DNA of 34,414 nucleotides from Sedimenticola sp. (GTDB lineage: Bacteria; Pseudomonadota; Gammaproteobacteria; Chromatiales; Chromatiaceae). Below, in pieces: positions 19,035 through 27,207 of the stretch. The stretch spans positions 1-34,414 of the forward strand of contig JALWMK010000159.1 in NCBI GenBank assembly GCA_027083925.1. The letters run 5' to 3'. The notes beneath the pieces were generated by a model. That model was not told the origin of the DNA. It worked only from the letters and a program-made list of their open reading frames with translations, and searched no databases. Every line of letters starts with the position of its first letter. Position 1 is the stretch's first letter. The position numbers and the translations under genes are program-made.

Positions 19035-19757
19035 ATGCAGAACCAGCGCCATCACAATGTAGATCCTTCGGAAATCAACAAGTTCGAGGAACTGGCCTCG
19101 CGCTGGTGGGATCCCAACAGCGAATTCAAACCCCTGCATGAGATCAACCCCCTGCGCCTGGCGTATATCGAAAAGCATGCAAATGGCCTGGCGGATAAAA
19201 AGGTGCTGGATGTGGGCTGTGGCGGCGGCATCCTGGCGGAATCCATGGCAGAAAAAGGCGCCCATGTCACCGGTATTGATATGGGGGAAGCCAATCTGGA
19301 AGTGGCGCGGCTGCATCTGCTGGAAAGCGGCAGGGATGTGGACTACCGGCAGATCCCGGTGGAGCAACTGGCGGGAGAAACAACCGCGCAGTTCGACATC
19401 GTCACCTGCATGGAGATGCTCGAGCACGTACCGGATCCCTCCTCCATCGTTACCGCCTGCGCCACTCTGGTGAAACCGGGTGGATTGGTGTTTTTCTCCA
19501 CCATCAACCGCAACCCCAAATCCTACCTGTTCGCCATCGTTGGCGCGGAATACCTGTTGCATCTGCTGCCCAAGGGCACCCATGACTATACGCGCTTCAT
19601 CCGCCCGTCGGAATTGAGCCAGTGGGTTCGCCAGGCAGATCTCCATATCCGTGACATCAGCGGCATGACCTACAACCCCCTCACCCGGGTGTACAGGCTG
19701 GATCCGTCGGATGTAGACGTCAACTACCTGCTGGCCGCGCAAAAACCAGAGGAATGA
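19035..19757 (+). CDS. ubiG: Ubiquinone biosynthesis O-methyltransferase UbiG
   Basis: Carries out both O-methylations in ubiquinone synthesis using S-adenosylmethionine; 240 aa. The family start [19 protein letters not shown] is followed by SAM motif [16 protein letters not shown] (about 56-70), then EMLEHVPDP and the [12 protein letters not shown] segment. UbiG has a membrane-associating region around [16 protein letters not shown], which is present. Its presence implies a ubiquinone-using respiratory chain. It overlaps the following phosphatase gene by 4 nt (ATGA), as in the Pseudomonas ubiG-mupP arrangement. Confidence 0.97.
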   Translation: MQNQRHHNVDPSEINKFEELASRWWDPNSEFKPLHEINPLRLAYIEKHANGLADKKVLDVGCGGGILAESMAEKGAHVTGIDMGEANLEVARLHLLESGRDVDYRQIPVEQLAGETTAQFDIVTCMEMLEHVPDPSSIVTACATLVKPGGLVFFSTINRNPKSYLFAIVGAEYLLHLLPKGTHDYTRFIRPSELSQWVRQADLHIRDISGMTYNPLTRVYRLDPSDVDVNYLLAAQKPEE

Positions 19758-20410
19758 CCACGCCTATCGAGTGCATGCTGTTCGATCTGGACGGCACCCT
19801 GGCGGACACCGCGCCAGATCTGGCCAACGCCCTGAATGCCACCCTGGAACACTTCGGCCGGCCACCCCTGGCATTCGAGAAGATCCGCCCGGTGGTTTCT
19901 CACGGCGGTATCGCTCTCATTTCCCTGGGCTTCGGCTTGCATCCTGATGATCCCGGTTTCGAGGAGCGCCGGCAACATCTGCTGCAGGTGTATCTGGACA
20001 ACATCTGCCAAAGCACCCGCCTGTTTCCCGGCATGGCGCAAGTACTAAAAGCCCTGTGCCAGCGCAACCTCCCCTGGGGCATCGTCACCAACAAGCCCGC
20101 CTGGCTCACCGACCCGCTGATGGCGGCGCTGCCCATGCCCTGCCGCACGGAAGTTGTCATCAGCGGCGATACCTGTGAGCACAGAAAACCCCACCCGCAA
20201 CCCTTGCTGCTCGCCAGCGAGCGTTTGCATACTCCTCCCGGCCAGTGCCTGTATATCGGCGATGCGCAAAGAGACATCCAGGCCGGAAAAGCCGCCGGCA
20301 TGCATACCGCCTGCGCATTGTTTGGCTACATCCAGGAACAGGATCAGCCCCTGGAATGGCAGGCCGATTTCAGCCTGGAACAACCCGGGGATTTACTTGC
20401 CCTGATGTAG
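19754..20410 (+). CDS. mupP: HAD phosphatase, probably MupP (N-acetylmuramic acid 6-phosphate phosphatase) or Gph type
   Basis: HAD-superfamily phosphatase of 218 aa with the Asp nucleophile and acid in [14 protein letters not shown] (Asp11, Asp13), motif II VTNKP, the Lys in HRKPHPQP and motif [11 protein letters not shown]. By sequence alone it would be called phosphoglycolate phosphatase. Its place between ubiG and yciK is that of P. aeruginosa MupP, which dephosphorylates MurNAc-6-P in the cell-wall recycling route that bypasses de novo UDP-MurNAc synthesis. The context makes MupP more likely, but the partner genes (amgK, murU) are not in the window, so the substrate remains inferred. Confidence 0.85.
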   Translation: MTTPIECMLFDLDGTLADTAPDLANALNATLEHFGRPPLAFEKIRPVVSHGGIALISLGFGLHPDDPGFEERRQHLLQVYLDNICQSTRLFPGMAQVLKALCQRNLPWGIVTNKPAWLTDPLMAALPMPCRTEVVISGDTCEHRKPHPQPLLLASERLHTPPGQCLYIGDAQRDIQAGKAAGMHTACALFGYIQEQDQPLEWQADFSLEQPGDLLALM

Positions 20411-20459
20411 ACCCTGTCTGCTAATATAAGCAGCTGGTCAGCAACACAAATGGACAAAC

Positions 20460-21200
20460 ATGCACAACTACCAAGCCCCATCCAACTTATTGCGGGATCG
20501 CGTGATCCTCGTCACCGGCGCCGGCAGCGGCATCGGCAGGACCATGTCCGTTGCCTTCGCCACCCACGGTGCAACCGTGGTGCTACTGAGCAAGACCTTG
20601 CCGAACCTGGAAGGCATTTACGATGAAATCGAGCGCTTGGGCGCTCCCACTCCCGCCATCTATCCCATGCATCTGGAAGGCGCTGCCAGCCGCGACTACG
20701 AAGAGCTGGCAGACAAGCTGGAAGAGTCTTTTGGCCGTCTGGATGGCGTATTGCACAACGCAGCGATCAACCCCTACCTGAGCCGGATCAAGGACTACGA
20801 TCCCCAGGACTGGATGAAAGTCATGCAGGTCAATGCCAACGCCCCTTTCTTCATCACCCAGGCCTGCCTGCCGCTGTTGCTCAAGGCAGAAGATGCCTCC
20901 ATGATCTTTACCTCCGACAGCGTGGCGCACAAAGCCAAGGCGTATTGGGGCGCATACGCTGCCAGCAAATTTGCCCAGGAAGGGCTGATGCAAACCCTGG
21001 CTGAAGAACTTGAACACACAGCAGTGCGGGTCAACAGCATCGACCCCGGCCCCACGCGCACCAATATGCGAAAAACCATTTTCCCCGGCGATGACATCAA
21101 CAAGATCAAGCCCCCGGAAACCCTCATCCCCCTGTATTTGTGGCTGATGGGGCCAGACAGCAGGGGCACCAGCGGACAAGCACTGTCTTACGAGGAATAG
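20460..21200 (+). CDS. yciK: YciK-type short-chain dehydrogenase/reductase
   Basis: Classical SDR of 246 aa with an NAD(P)-binding TGAGSGIG motif (19-26), the NAA-type motif HNAAIN near residue 99, a Ser in the SDS segment (about 152-154), and catalytic Tyr166/Lys170 in YAASK. The substrate is unknown; the family is named after E. coli YciK, for which no firm role is established to my knowledge. It lies 49 bp after mupP and 2 bp before the small lipoprotein gene. Its place next to mupP and ubiG matches Pseudomonas, so it is likely part of the same transcription unit. Confidence 0.93.
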   Translation: MHNYQAPSNLLRDRVILVTGAGSGIGRTMSVAFATHGATVVLLSKTLPNLEGIYDEIERLGAPTPAIYPMHLEGAASRDYEELADKLEESFGRLDGVLHNAAINPYLSRIKDYDPQDWMKVMQVNANAPFFITQACLPLLLKAEDASMIFTSDSVAHKAKAYWGAYAASKFAQEGLMQTLAEELEHTAVRVNSIDPGPTRTNMRKTIFPGDDINKIKPPETLIPLYLWLMGPDSRGTSGQALSYEE

Positions 21201-21202
21201 AC

Positions 21203-21415
21203 ATGAACACACAGCTGTTTCTGCCCGCATTGCTACTGCTGCTGAGTGCCTGCTCTGACAACACTGATAGTAATCAGGATGCCCAACCCGCCGAAAAGCC
21301 CCCCAACCCCTGGAAAAGCCAGGCAGAATCCCTGAAAAGAACCAGGAACCTGGAAGACCAGATGCTCCAGGATGCAAAAGACCACGACAAGCGCATACGC
21401 GAACAAGGCGGGTGA
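21203..21415 (+). CDS. Small predicted lipoprotein
   Basis: A 70-aa protein with a hydrophobic signal sequence (about 4-15) ending in a lipobox, LLSAC, with Cys17 as the lipidated residue. The mature part is highly charged, with a Lys/Arg/Asp/Glu-rich C-terminal half (KRTRNLEDQMLQDAKDHDKR) that is probably helical. I recognise no domain. The ATG is 2 bp after the yciK stop, with GAGGAA 9 nt upstream, and the end overlaps the next gene by 4 nt (GTGA). This tight packing is the main support for it being real. The function is unknown; it probably sits in the inner or outer membrane. Confidence 0.75.
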   Translation: MNTQLFLPALLLLLSACSDNTDSNQDAQPAEKPPNPWKSQAESLKRTRNLEDQMLQDAKDHDKRIREQGG

Positions 21416-21663
21416 TTCCGGTATTCGACGCCCTGGACTCCATCGAGGCGCATTCCATAAAAATCCATCTCATTGGCAATGGCATTGAAGCCAGGGTTGG
21501 TGGCGACTACCTGCAGGGAGCCATGGGCGAACTCCCCGCCCTGGGCATGGTGCGCGTGTTCGTTGCAGAAGCAGATGCAGTACGCGCCAAAAAAATTATC
21601 CAGGAACTGTACAACAAGGTGGAAGAAGATGATGGTTCCTGGATTCCACCGGAACTTCGCTGA
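21412..21663 (+). CDS. DUF2007-domain protein
   Basis: An 83-aa protein of the DUF2007 group (described as putative signal-transducing proteins). The core reads DSIEAHSIKIHLIGNGIEARVGGDYLQGAMGELP with the later VRVFVAEADAVRAKKII, the usual two-strand and helix pattern found next to a zinc ribbon in longer members; no zinc ribbon is present here. It starts with GTG at 21412, overlapping the lipoprotein stop by 4 nt, so translational coupling is likely. Its role is unknown. cca starts 8 bp downstream. Confidence 0.85.
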   Translation: MIPVFDALDSIEAHSIKIHLIGNGIEARVGGDYLQGAMGELPALGMVRVFVAEADAVRAKKIIQELYNKVEEDDGSWIPPELR

Positions 21664-21671
21664 TCGGAACC

Positions 21672-22901
21672 ATGTCCGGGCGCGCACCAGAGCAAGATCT
21701 CGAAACTTATCCGGTGGGCGGCTATGTGCGTGACCAGTTGCTGGGGCGCCAACCCGCAGATCGCGACTGGGTAGTGGTTGGCAGCACCGTTGCAGACATG
21801 CTGGCCAGAGGATTCCAGCAGGTTGGCCGGAACTTTCCCGTATTCCTGCACCCGCAAAGCAGGGAAGAGTACGCCCTGGCAAGAGGCAGGAATCCAGCGG
21901 GCGGCCTGTACGAAAGCCCTGATATCACGCTGGAAGAAGACCTGGCACGGCGGGATCTGACCATCAACGCCATGGCCATGGACAGAGATGGCAGACTCAT
22001 CGATCCGTTTCATGGCGCGCAGGATCTTGCACAGGGCATCCTGCGGCACCTGCCGGCTTTTACAGACGACCCCCTGCGCATCCTGCGTCTGGCGCGTTTT
22101 TCCGCCCAGCTGGATTTCTCCATCACCGAGGAGACCATAAAGCTGGCCAGGAGCATGGTGGCCAAAGGCAGTCTGCTGGCGCTGCCACCCGAACGCATCT
22201 GGCAAGAACTGCTCCACGCCCTGCGCTCACCCTCGCCCCGGCGATTCATCGAAATACTGCGGGAGCTGAATGCCCTGCAAGTGATACTGCCTGAGGTGGA
22301 TGCCTTGTTCGGGATTCCTCAGCCGGAAAAGTATCATCCGGAAATCGACACCGGCATCCATACCCTCATGGCGTTGGACCGGGCCACTGCCCTGACCAAA
22401 GATCCCCTGGTGCGCTTTGCGGTACTGGCGCATGACCTGGGTAAAGCCGCGACGCCTGCCAAATACTGGCCCAGCCACCGTGGACATGAAGCGCTGGGCG
22501 TGCCCATGGTGGATCAGCTTTGCCAGCGCCTGCGGGTTCCGGGGCATTATCGGAAGCTGGCGCGCAGGACTTCCCGCTATCACCTCATGGTGCATCTGGC
22601 CTTTGAACTGAAACCCAAAACTCTGGCGAAACTGCTGGACGATCTCGATGCTTGGCGCTCCCCGGAAGATTTCGAGCGTTTTCTAATCGCCTGCCAGGCC
22701 GATGCCCAGGGGCGCAAGGGATTGCAGGAACAGCCCTACCCGCAAGCAAACTTCCTGCGCCAGATTTACACCCTGACCAAAGACATTTCTGCAAAAGATG
22801 TCCCCGGCAATCTTACTGGCAAACCAATCGGGAGCGAGATCCACCAATTGAGATGCCGGAAAATCGCCACATTCAAAAAACACCACGCCAAGACGCGGTA
22901 A
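21672..22901 (+). CDS. cca: CCA-adding tRNA nucleotidyltransferase with HD domain
   Basis: Adds or repairs the 3' CCA end of tRNAs; 409 aa, close to E. coli Cca. The nucleotidyltransferase head has VGGYVRDQLLG, the metal-binding DRDWVVVG motif and the RRDLTINAMA motif; PLRILRLARFSAQ follows. The C-terminal HD domain has VLAHDLGKA, with HPEIDTGIHTLM just before it, so phosphodiesterase/phosphatase activities like those of the E. coli enzyme are possible. One oddity: the loop between ALAR and PDITL is about six residues shorter than in E. coli and lacks its GSGYTGF-like sequence. The N-terminus is about ten residues longer than in E. coli, with no alternative start seen. Confidence 0.95.
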   Translation: MSGRAPEQDLETYPVGGYVRDQLLGRQPADRDWVVVGSTVADMLARGFQQVGRNFPVFLHPQSREEYALARGRNPAGGLYESPDITLEEDLARRDLTINAMAMDRDGRLIDPFHGAQDLAQGILRHLPAFTDDPLRILRLARFSAQLDFSITEETIKLARSMVAKGSLLALPPERIWQELLHALRSPSPRRFIEILRELNALQVILPEVDALFGIPQPEKYHPEIDTGIHTLMALDRATALTKDPLVRFAVLAHDLGKAATPAKYWPSHRGHEALGVPMVDQLCQRLRVPGHYRKLARRTSRYHLMVHLAFELKPKTLAKLLDDLDAWRSPEDFERFLIACQADAQGRKGLQEQPYPQANFLRQIYTLTKDISAKDVPGNLTGKPIGSEIHQLRCRKIATFKKHHAKTR

Positions 22902-23017
22902 AGGGTACCTCGAATCATTGTTGATCGAGATCTTTGCGCCCGCGACGCCCAATCGCTGCACGGCCTGCAGGGATGAGTGCAACAGACTGTTTCAGATAAG
23001 GTTATTGCAAGAACAAA

Positions 23018-23035
23018 GCACTTCCCGAAGTGCTA
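23018..23035. repeat. Small perfect hairpin upstream of the SHOCT lipoprotein gene
   Basis: AGCACTT (23018-23024) and AAGTGCT (23029-23035) flank the tetraloop CCCG. TACAAT, a -10-like hexamer, starts at its last base (23035-23040), so the hairpin would occupy the promoter spacer; no -35 match is visible at the proper distance. It could be a weak terminator for cca or an operator. The rest of the 22902-23075 gap shows nothing I can identify. Confidence 0.3.
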
Positions 23036-23075
23036 CAATCCCCGGCATAATCGCCACACACAGGAGTTTGATGCA

Positions 23076-23288
23076 ATGAAATATTCTTCCATCCTTTTAC
23101 CAGCTGCGCTGGCTGCCCTGGTATCCCTGGGCGGCTGCGGCAGCAGCACCCAGGTGAGTTCCCGGGTGACAACCACCACCATGGGGCAGGAGCTTCAGGA
23201 TCTCGAAGAGAGCTATAAAAAAGGATTGCTGTCAGAATCCGAATACAGGAAAGCCCGCAAGTCCATTCTGAAACGCTATCAGTATTAA
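23076..23288 (+). CDS. Small lipoprotein with SHOCT-like C-terminus
   Basis: A 70-aa protein with a signal sequence ending in a lipobox, LGGC, and Cys21 as the probable lipidation site. The C-terminal part LEESYKKGLLSESEYRKARK matches the SHOCT (short C-terminal domain) pattern of a helix, a Gly-Leu-Leu/Ile turn and a second helix, followed by ILKRY. The SHOCT motif is thought to mediate oligomerisation. AGGAG lies 9 nt before the chosen ATG; the frame is open further upstream without a better start. It stands alone between cca and the convergent regulator gene. The function is unknown. Confidence 0.8.
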   Translation: MKYSSILLPAALAALVSLGGCGSSTQVSSRVTTTTMGQELQDLEESYKKGLLSESEYRKARKSILKRYQY

Positions 23289-23304
23289 CCCGGCGGGGAA
23301 TAAC

Positions 23305-23341
23305 ACCGCCAGGAGTCAGCTCACGACCGCGACCTGGCGGT
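23305..23341. terminator. 9-bp inverted repeat between converging lipoprotein and regulator genes
   Basis: ACCGCCAGG (23305-23313) and CCTGGCGGT (23333-23341) are exact complements with a 19-nt loop. It sits in the 79-bp gap where the SHOCT lipoprotein gene and the regulator gene converge, a usual place for a bidirectional terminator. There is no T tract, so it may be factor-dependent or only a 3'-end stabiliser. Confidence 0.35.
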
Positions 23342-23367
23342 CACAGCCATGGACAGCTCCTGTGCAA

Positions 23368-24063
23368 TCAGGTGGCTTCTACTGGCAGGCCACAGACATC
23401 AGCAGCATCTTCCAGCGCCTGCCTGTCCAGCAAACGTACTTTGCTGCCCCTGATCTCCAGTATGTTTTTCGATTTCAAGCTCTTGATAATTCTGGAAAAT
23501 GTCTCCGGCTTTACCGAGGTTCGCGATGCAATCACATGCTTGGGAATATCCAGTTCAAAATCATCACGATGCTCGGGCGCACGGGCAAGAATGAAAGCTG
23601 CCACCCTGCAGGTGGCGCTGTGCAGGCTCAGATCATCAATTTCCCGGATCAAGGATCGCAAACGGAAGCTCATGTCCCCCAGCAGCGCCAGGCAGAGATC
23701 CACAGAATCCCGCAAAATAGCAGCAAAATCCCCGGCATCAACACTGATCAGCTCCGTATCACCCAAGGCCACAGCTCCCACCGGAAAACGCGGCTGCTCC
23801 AGAAACATCAGCGCTTCCGCAAAGGTATGACCGGCATCTACCAGCTCAATAACCTTCTCATTTCCATCTGGCGCCAGGCGAAACAGCTTCATATGCCCTT
23901 TTACCACCAGATAAAAGCGTGTCGCCTTATCGCCCTGTTGAAACAGGGGTTCCCCGTCGGCCAGACTCACCGCTTTGGCACGACGTGCGACCCGTTCCAT
24001 TTGTTCATTCGTAAGTCGTTTAAATATCAAATGATTTTTTAGCGTATCCAACAAAGCATTCAC
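23368..24063 (-). CDS. dnr: CRP/FNR-family regulator, Dnr (NO-sensing) type
   Basis: A 231-aa regulator: cyclic-nucleotide-binding-like sensor fold (about 10-130; PLFQQGDKATRFYLVVKGHMKLF), a dimerisation helix, and a winged helix with recognition segment ASRTSVKPETFSRIIKSLKS. That PETFSR segment is what I know from the Dnr branch, which in Pseudomonas binds haem, senses NO and activates nor and nir genes. The N-terminal Cys cluster of FNR is absent, so it is not an oxygen-sensing iron-sulfur FNR. It is divergent from norC, with two FNR-type boxes between. I chose GTG at 24063 because Dnr-like proteins begin shortly before a helix like NALLDTLKNHLIFKRL; a TTG at 24102 would add 13 residues but falls inside a hairpin. 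Confidence 0.9.
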   Translation of the reverse strand: MNALLDTLKNHLIFKRLTNEQMERVARRAKAVSLADGEPLFQQGDKATRFYLVVKGHMKLFRLAPDGNEKVIELVDAGHTFAEALMFLEQPRFPVGAVALGDTELISVDAGDFAAILRDSVDLCLALLGDMSFRLRSLIREIDDLSLHSATCRVAAFILARAPEHRDDFELDIPKHVIASRTSVKPETFSRIIKSLKSKNILEIRGSKVRLLDRQALEDAADVCGLPVEAT

Positions 24064-24096
24064 ACCCAGAATTAAAGTTTCACCTAGTAACTCCCT

Positions 24097-24119
24097 CTGC
24101 AAGCCCGCCGGGTTTGCAG
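24097..24119. repeat. Strong GC hairpin in the leader of the Dnr-type gene
   Basis: CTGCAAGCCC pairs with GGGTTTGCAG (10 bp, one G-U) around the triloop GCC. It lies 34 to 56 bp upstream of the GTG start of the regulator and on the promoter-distal side of the FNR-type boxes from norC. In the regulator's mRNA it would form in the 5' leader. No T tract follows, so I read it as an RNA structure or protein-binding site and not as a terminator. Confidence 0.4.
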
Positions 24120-24143
24120 CCCCTGGTCACCATCCCTGCTTGA

Positions 24144-24157
24144 TTGACAAACATCAG
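24144..24157. promoter_or_regulatory. Upstream FNR/Dnr-type box in the dnr-norC region
   Basis: TTGAC-aaac-ATCAG matches the FNR/Dnr consensus TTGAT-N4-ATCAA at 8 of 10 positions. Its centre is 22 bp, two helical turns, upstream of the second box, so both would be on the same DNA face. It may help activate norC or control the divergent regulator gene. Confidence 0.6.
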
Positions 24158-24165
24158 TATATCAA

Positions 24166-24179
24166 TTGACATGAGTCAA
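24166..24179. promoter_or_regulatory. FNR/Dnr-type box proximal to norC
   Basis: TTGAC-atga-GTCAA is perfectly symmetric and matches TTGAT-N4-ATCAA at 8 of 10 positions. If it sits at -41.5, as in class II FNR promoters, norC transcription would start near 24214, with CATTAG (24204-24209) as a modest -10. The norC ATG is 30 nt further, with GGGAG about 10 nt before it. The divergent Dnr-type gene is the obvious source of the activator. Confidence 0.7.
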
Positions 24180-24243
24180 AGCGCTTTTTTAGCACAATAG
24201 GCACATTAGTCGTACCTAAATTTCATCAAGGGAGATTACTCTA

Positions 24244-24678
24244 ATGGCACAGGCATTTACCAAAGCCATGGCGAGGAACATATTTTACGGGGGAACAGGG
24301 TTTTTCTTTCTGGTTCTTCTCGCGCTCACGTTCCAGACCCATCAAGAATGGCCAGAACTCGATAACCGTCAGGCAATCAATGACGTTGTCACCCTGGGCA
24401 AGCAAGTGTGGGAAGACAACAACTGCGTTGGCTGCCACAGTCTGCTGGGGGAAGGCGCTTACTTCGCTCCTGAACTCGGCAATGTTTATCTGCGCTTCGG
24501 CGAGAGCACAGATGCAATCAAAGGCTTCATTGCAAGTCGTCCCGTGGAAGGAATTCCCGGTCGTCGCAGCATGCCTCAGTTCAACCTCAGCGAGGAAGAA
24601 CTCACCGCGATTGCCGAATTCCTGAAGTACGTTGCCGGCATCAATACTGCTGGCTGGCCGCCGAATATCAAAGGCTAA
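24244..24678 (+). CDS. norC: Nitric oxide reductase subunit C (cytochrome c)
   Basis: Membrane-anchored c-type cytochrome that passes electrons to NorB; 144 aa, the usual length. One N-terminal membrane helix (about 13-31) is followed by a periplasmic domain with the haem c motif CVGCH (Cys61, Cys64, His65) and the axial Met110 in GRRSMPQF. First gene of norCBEFQD. The 30-bp gap to norB contains an AGGAG site, so the two are co-translated from one message, as usual for cNOR. Confidence 0.97.
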   Translation: MAQAFTKAMARNIFYGGTGFFFLVLLALTFQTHQEWPELDNRQAINDVVTLGKQVWEDNNCVGCHSLLGEGAYFAPELGNVYLRFGESTDAIKGFIASRPVEGIPGRRSMPQFNLSEEELTAIAEFLKYVAGINTAGWPPNIKG

Positions 24679-26103
<1,425 letters not shown>

Positions 26104-26110
26104 GCGCTCT

Positions 26111-26139
26111 CGCAAGGAGGGCAATCCGCCTTCCTTGCG
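26111..26139 (+). terminator. First of two tandem hairpins after norB
   Basis: CGCAAGGAGGGC (26111-26122) pairs with GCCTTCCTTGCG (26128-26139) over 12 bp with one G-U pair and a 5-nt loop. No T tract follows (AATTCAC), so it more likely protects the norCB mRNA 3' end than terminates. Confidence 0.5.
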
Positions 26140-26158
26140 AATTCACATGCTCAAACAT

Positions 26159-26186
26159 TAAGGCGGATGAATAATCATCCGCCTTA
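26159..26186 (+). terminator. Second tandem hairpin between norB and norE
   Basis: TAAGGCGGATGA (26159-26170) and TCATCCGCCTTA (26175-26186) are exact complements with the loop ATAA, followed by TTCAATTT. This is a good candidate for a partial intrinsic terminator, lowering norEFQD expression relative to norCB. I see no clear FNR box or strong promoter between it and norE. Confidence 0.6.
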
Positions 26187-26212
26187 TTCAATTTCGGGAT
26201 CGTGAAAACCAG

Positions 26213-26785
26213 ATGAACCCCATGGAAAAAAACAAATGGCCCCCTGGCGATCTGGTTATCTGGATCTTCATTATGGCGGAGCTGCTGGTATTTGGCATCT
26301 TCTTTGCTGCCTACGCCTTCACCCGGGCCAATCACGTCGAGCTGTTCAATACCTATCAGGCGACCCTAGATCGAAACGCTGCTTTACTCAACACCCTGGC
26401 GCTCATTACCAGCAGCTATTTTGTGGTACGTGCGGTGGCTGCCATTAAATCTGACGACAGCAAAAGGTGCTTTCAATGGCTCCTCGCAGCCCTGTTCATG
26501 GGTGCGGTTTTCCTGGTCATCAAAAGCATGGAGTACCAGCACCACTTTTCCCAGGGCATAAACCTGAGCACCAACACCTTCTACATGTTCTATTTGTCCC
26601 TGACTTTTTTTCATTTCCTGCATGTGGTTCTCGGTATGGTTATACTGGTAGCCGTTGCTCTCAAGGCGCGTGCTGGCGGGTATTGCGCCCAGGAACATAC
26701 CGGAGTTGAAACTGGCGCCAGTTACTGGCATATGGTGGATCTGGTGTGGATAGTACTGTTCCCCCTGGTGTATGTAATGAAATGA
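26213..26785 (+). CDS. norE: NorE-type protein (cytochrome c oxidase subunit III family)
   Basis: A 190-aa membrane protein of the haem-copper oxidase subunit III family with about five hydrophobic segments (roughly 12-33, 56-76, 87-105, 124-150, 170-189). Family landmarks are DLVIWIFIMAELLVFG at the N-terminus, STNTFYMFYLSLTFFHFLHVVLGM in the middle and YWHMVDLVWIVLFPLVYV at the end. NorE is an accessory protein of NO reductase that improves activity in other species without being catalytic. A second ATG at 26222 is possible. It overlaps norF by 4 nt (ATGA). Confidence 0.92.
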   Translation: MNPMEKNKWPPGDLVIWIFIMAELLVFGIFFAAYAFTRANHVELFNTYQATLDRNAALLNTLALITSSYFVVRAVAAIKSDDSKRCFQWLLAALFMGAVFLVIKSMEYQHHFSQGINLSTNTFYMFYLSLTFFHFLHVVLGMVILVAVALKARAGGYCAQEHTGVETGASYWHMVDLVWIVLFPLVYVMK

Positions 26786-27066
26786 ATACCATGACTGAAA
26801 ACAAATACTTTTTTCGTCCCTGTACCTGGATATTCCTGCTGCTTGTGGGATTGACCGTCGTGACCTGGTTGATTGGCATGAAGCAGTTTTCCGGCTTGCA
26901 GATTTCACTGATGGCGCTCGGCATCGCGCTGCTCAAAGGGCAGCTGATTGGTGATTATTTTATGGGGCTCAGGCAGGTATCAGGATACTGGCGCTGGGCT
27001 GTCGCTATCTGGCTGCTGCTGATAGGATTACTGGTCAGCTATGCCTTTAACATATCAGCATACTAA
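26782..27066 (+). CDS. norF: NorF-type small membrane protein (COX4-like)
   Basis: A 94-aa protein with three predicted membrane helices (about 14-32, 39-53 and 70-92), resembling the small subunit IV/COX4_pro family. The central segment LMALGIALLKGQLIGDYFMGLR is characteristic: a Lys and an Asp within the membrane part. It overlaps norE by 4 nt, and the norE-norF pairing is the main support for the name. The same frame is open to the left inside norE, but the ATG at 26782 fits. Its stop codon lies within the first arm of the long palindrome that follows. Confidence 0.85.
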   Translation: MNTMTENKYFFRPCTWIFLLLVGLTVVTWLIGMKQFSGLQISLMALGIALLKGQLIGDYFMGLRQVSGYWRWAVAIWLLLIGLLVSYAFNISAY

Positions 27067-27157
27067 GACGAACAGTAACAAAGCCACGTTCAGCATCAGC
27101 CAGGCGTTCCGGGGCAAGGCGTGCTCCGCTGAGTGAGGCCTTGTTACTGTTCGTCTT
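27065..27157. repeat. 93-bp imperfect palindrome between norF and norQ
   Basis: Arms AAGACGAACAGTAACAA (27065-27081) and TTGTTACTGTTCGTCTT (27141-27157) are exact 17-bp complements. After one mismatch the stem continues with GCC/GGC (27083-27085 with 27137-27139), and TCAGC/GCTGA (27090-27094 with 27128-27132) can pair further in. The inside is GC-rich and encodes nothing obvious. The left arm overlaps the norF stop codon. It could be a large mRNA hairpin limiting read-through into norQD, or a small repeat element or MITE. I see no second copy in the window and no clear target duplication. Confidence 0.8.
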
Positions 27158-27207
27158 GGTAACCCCGGATCCTTGGATCCAGAACAACCCCATAGGAGTA
27201 TTACCTG

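Noticed and set aside
17591-19036. Upstream extension of the mtnA frame to an 834-codon frame
   Set aside because: The extra part is antisense to the MTA/SAH deaminase and would add nearly 500 residues absent from MtnA proteins. The ATG at 17590 fits the family.
27167-27180. Repeated GGATCC-TT-GGATCC before norQ
   Set aside because: Two short palindromic hexamers side by side; no link to a known operator and too short to interpret.
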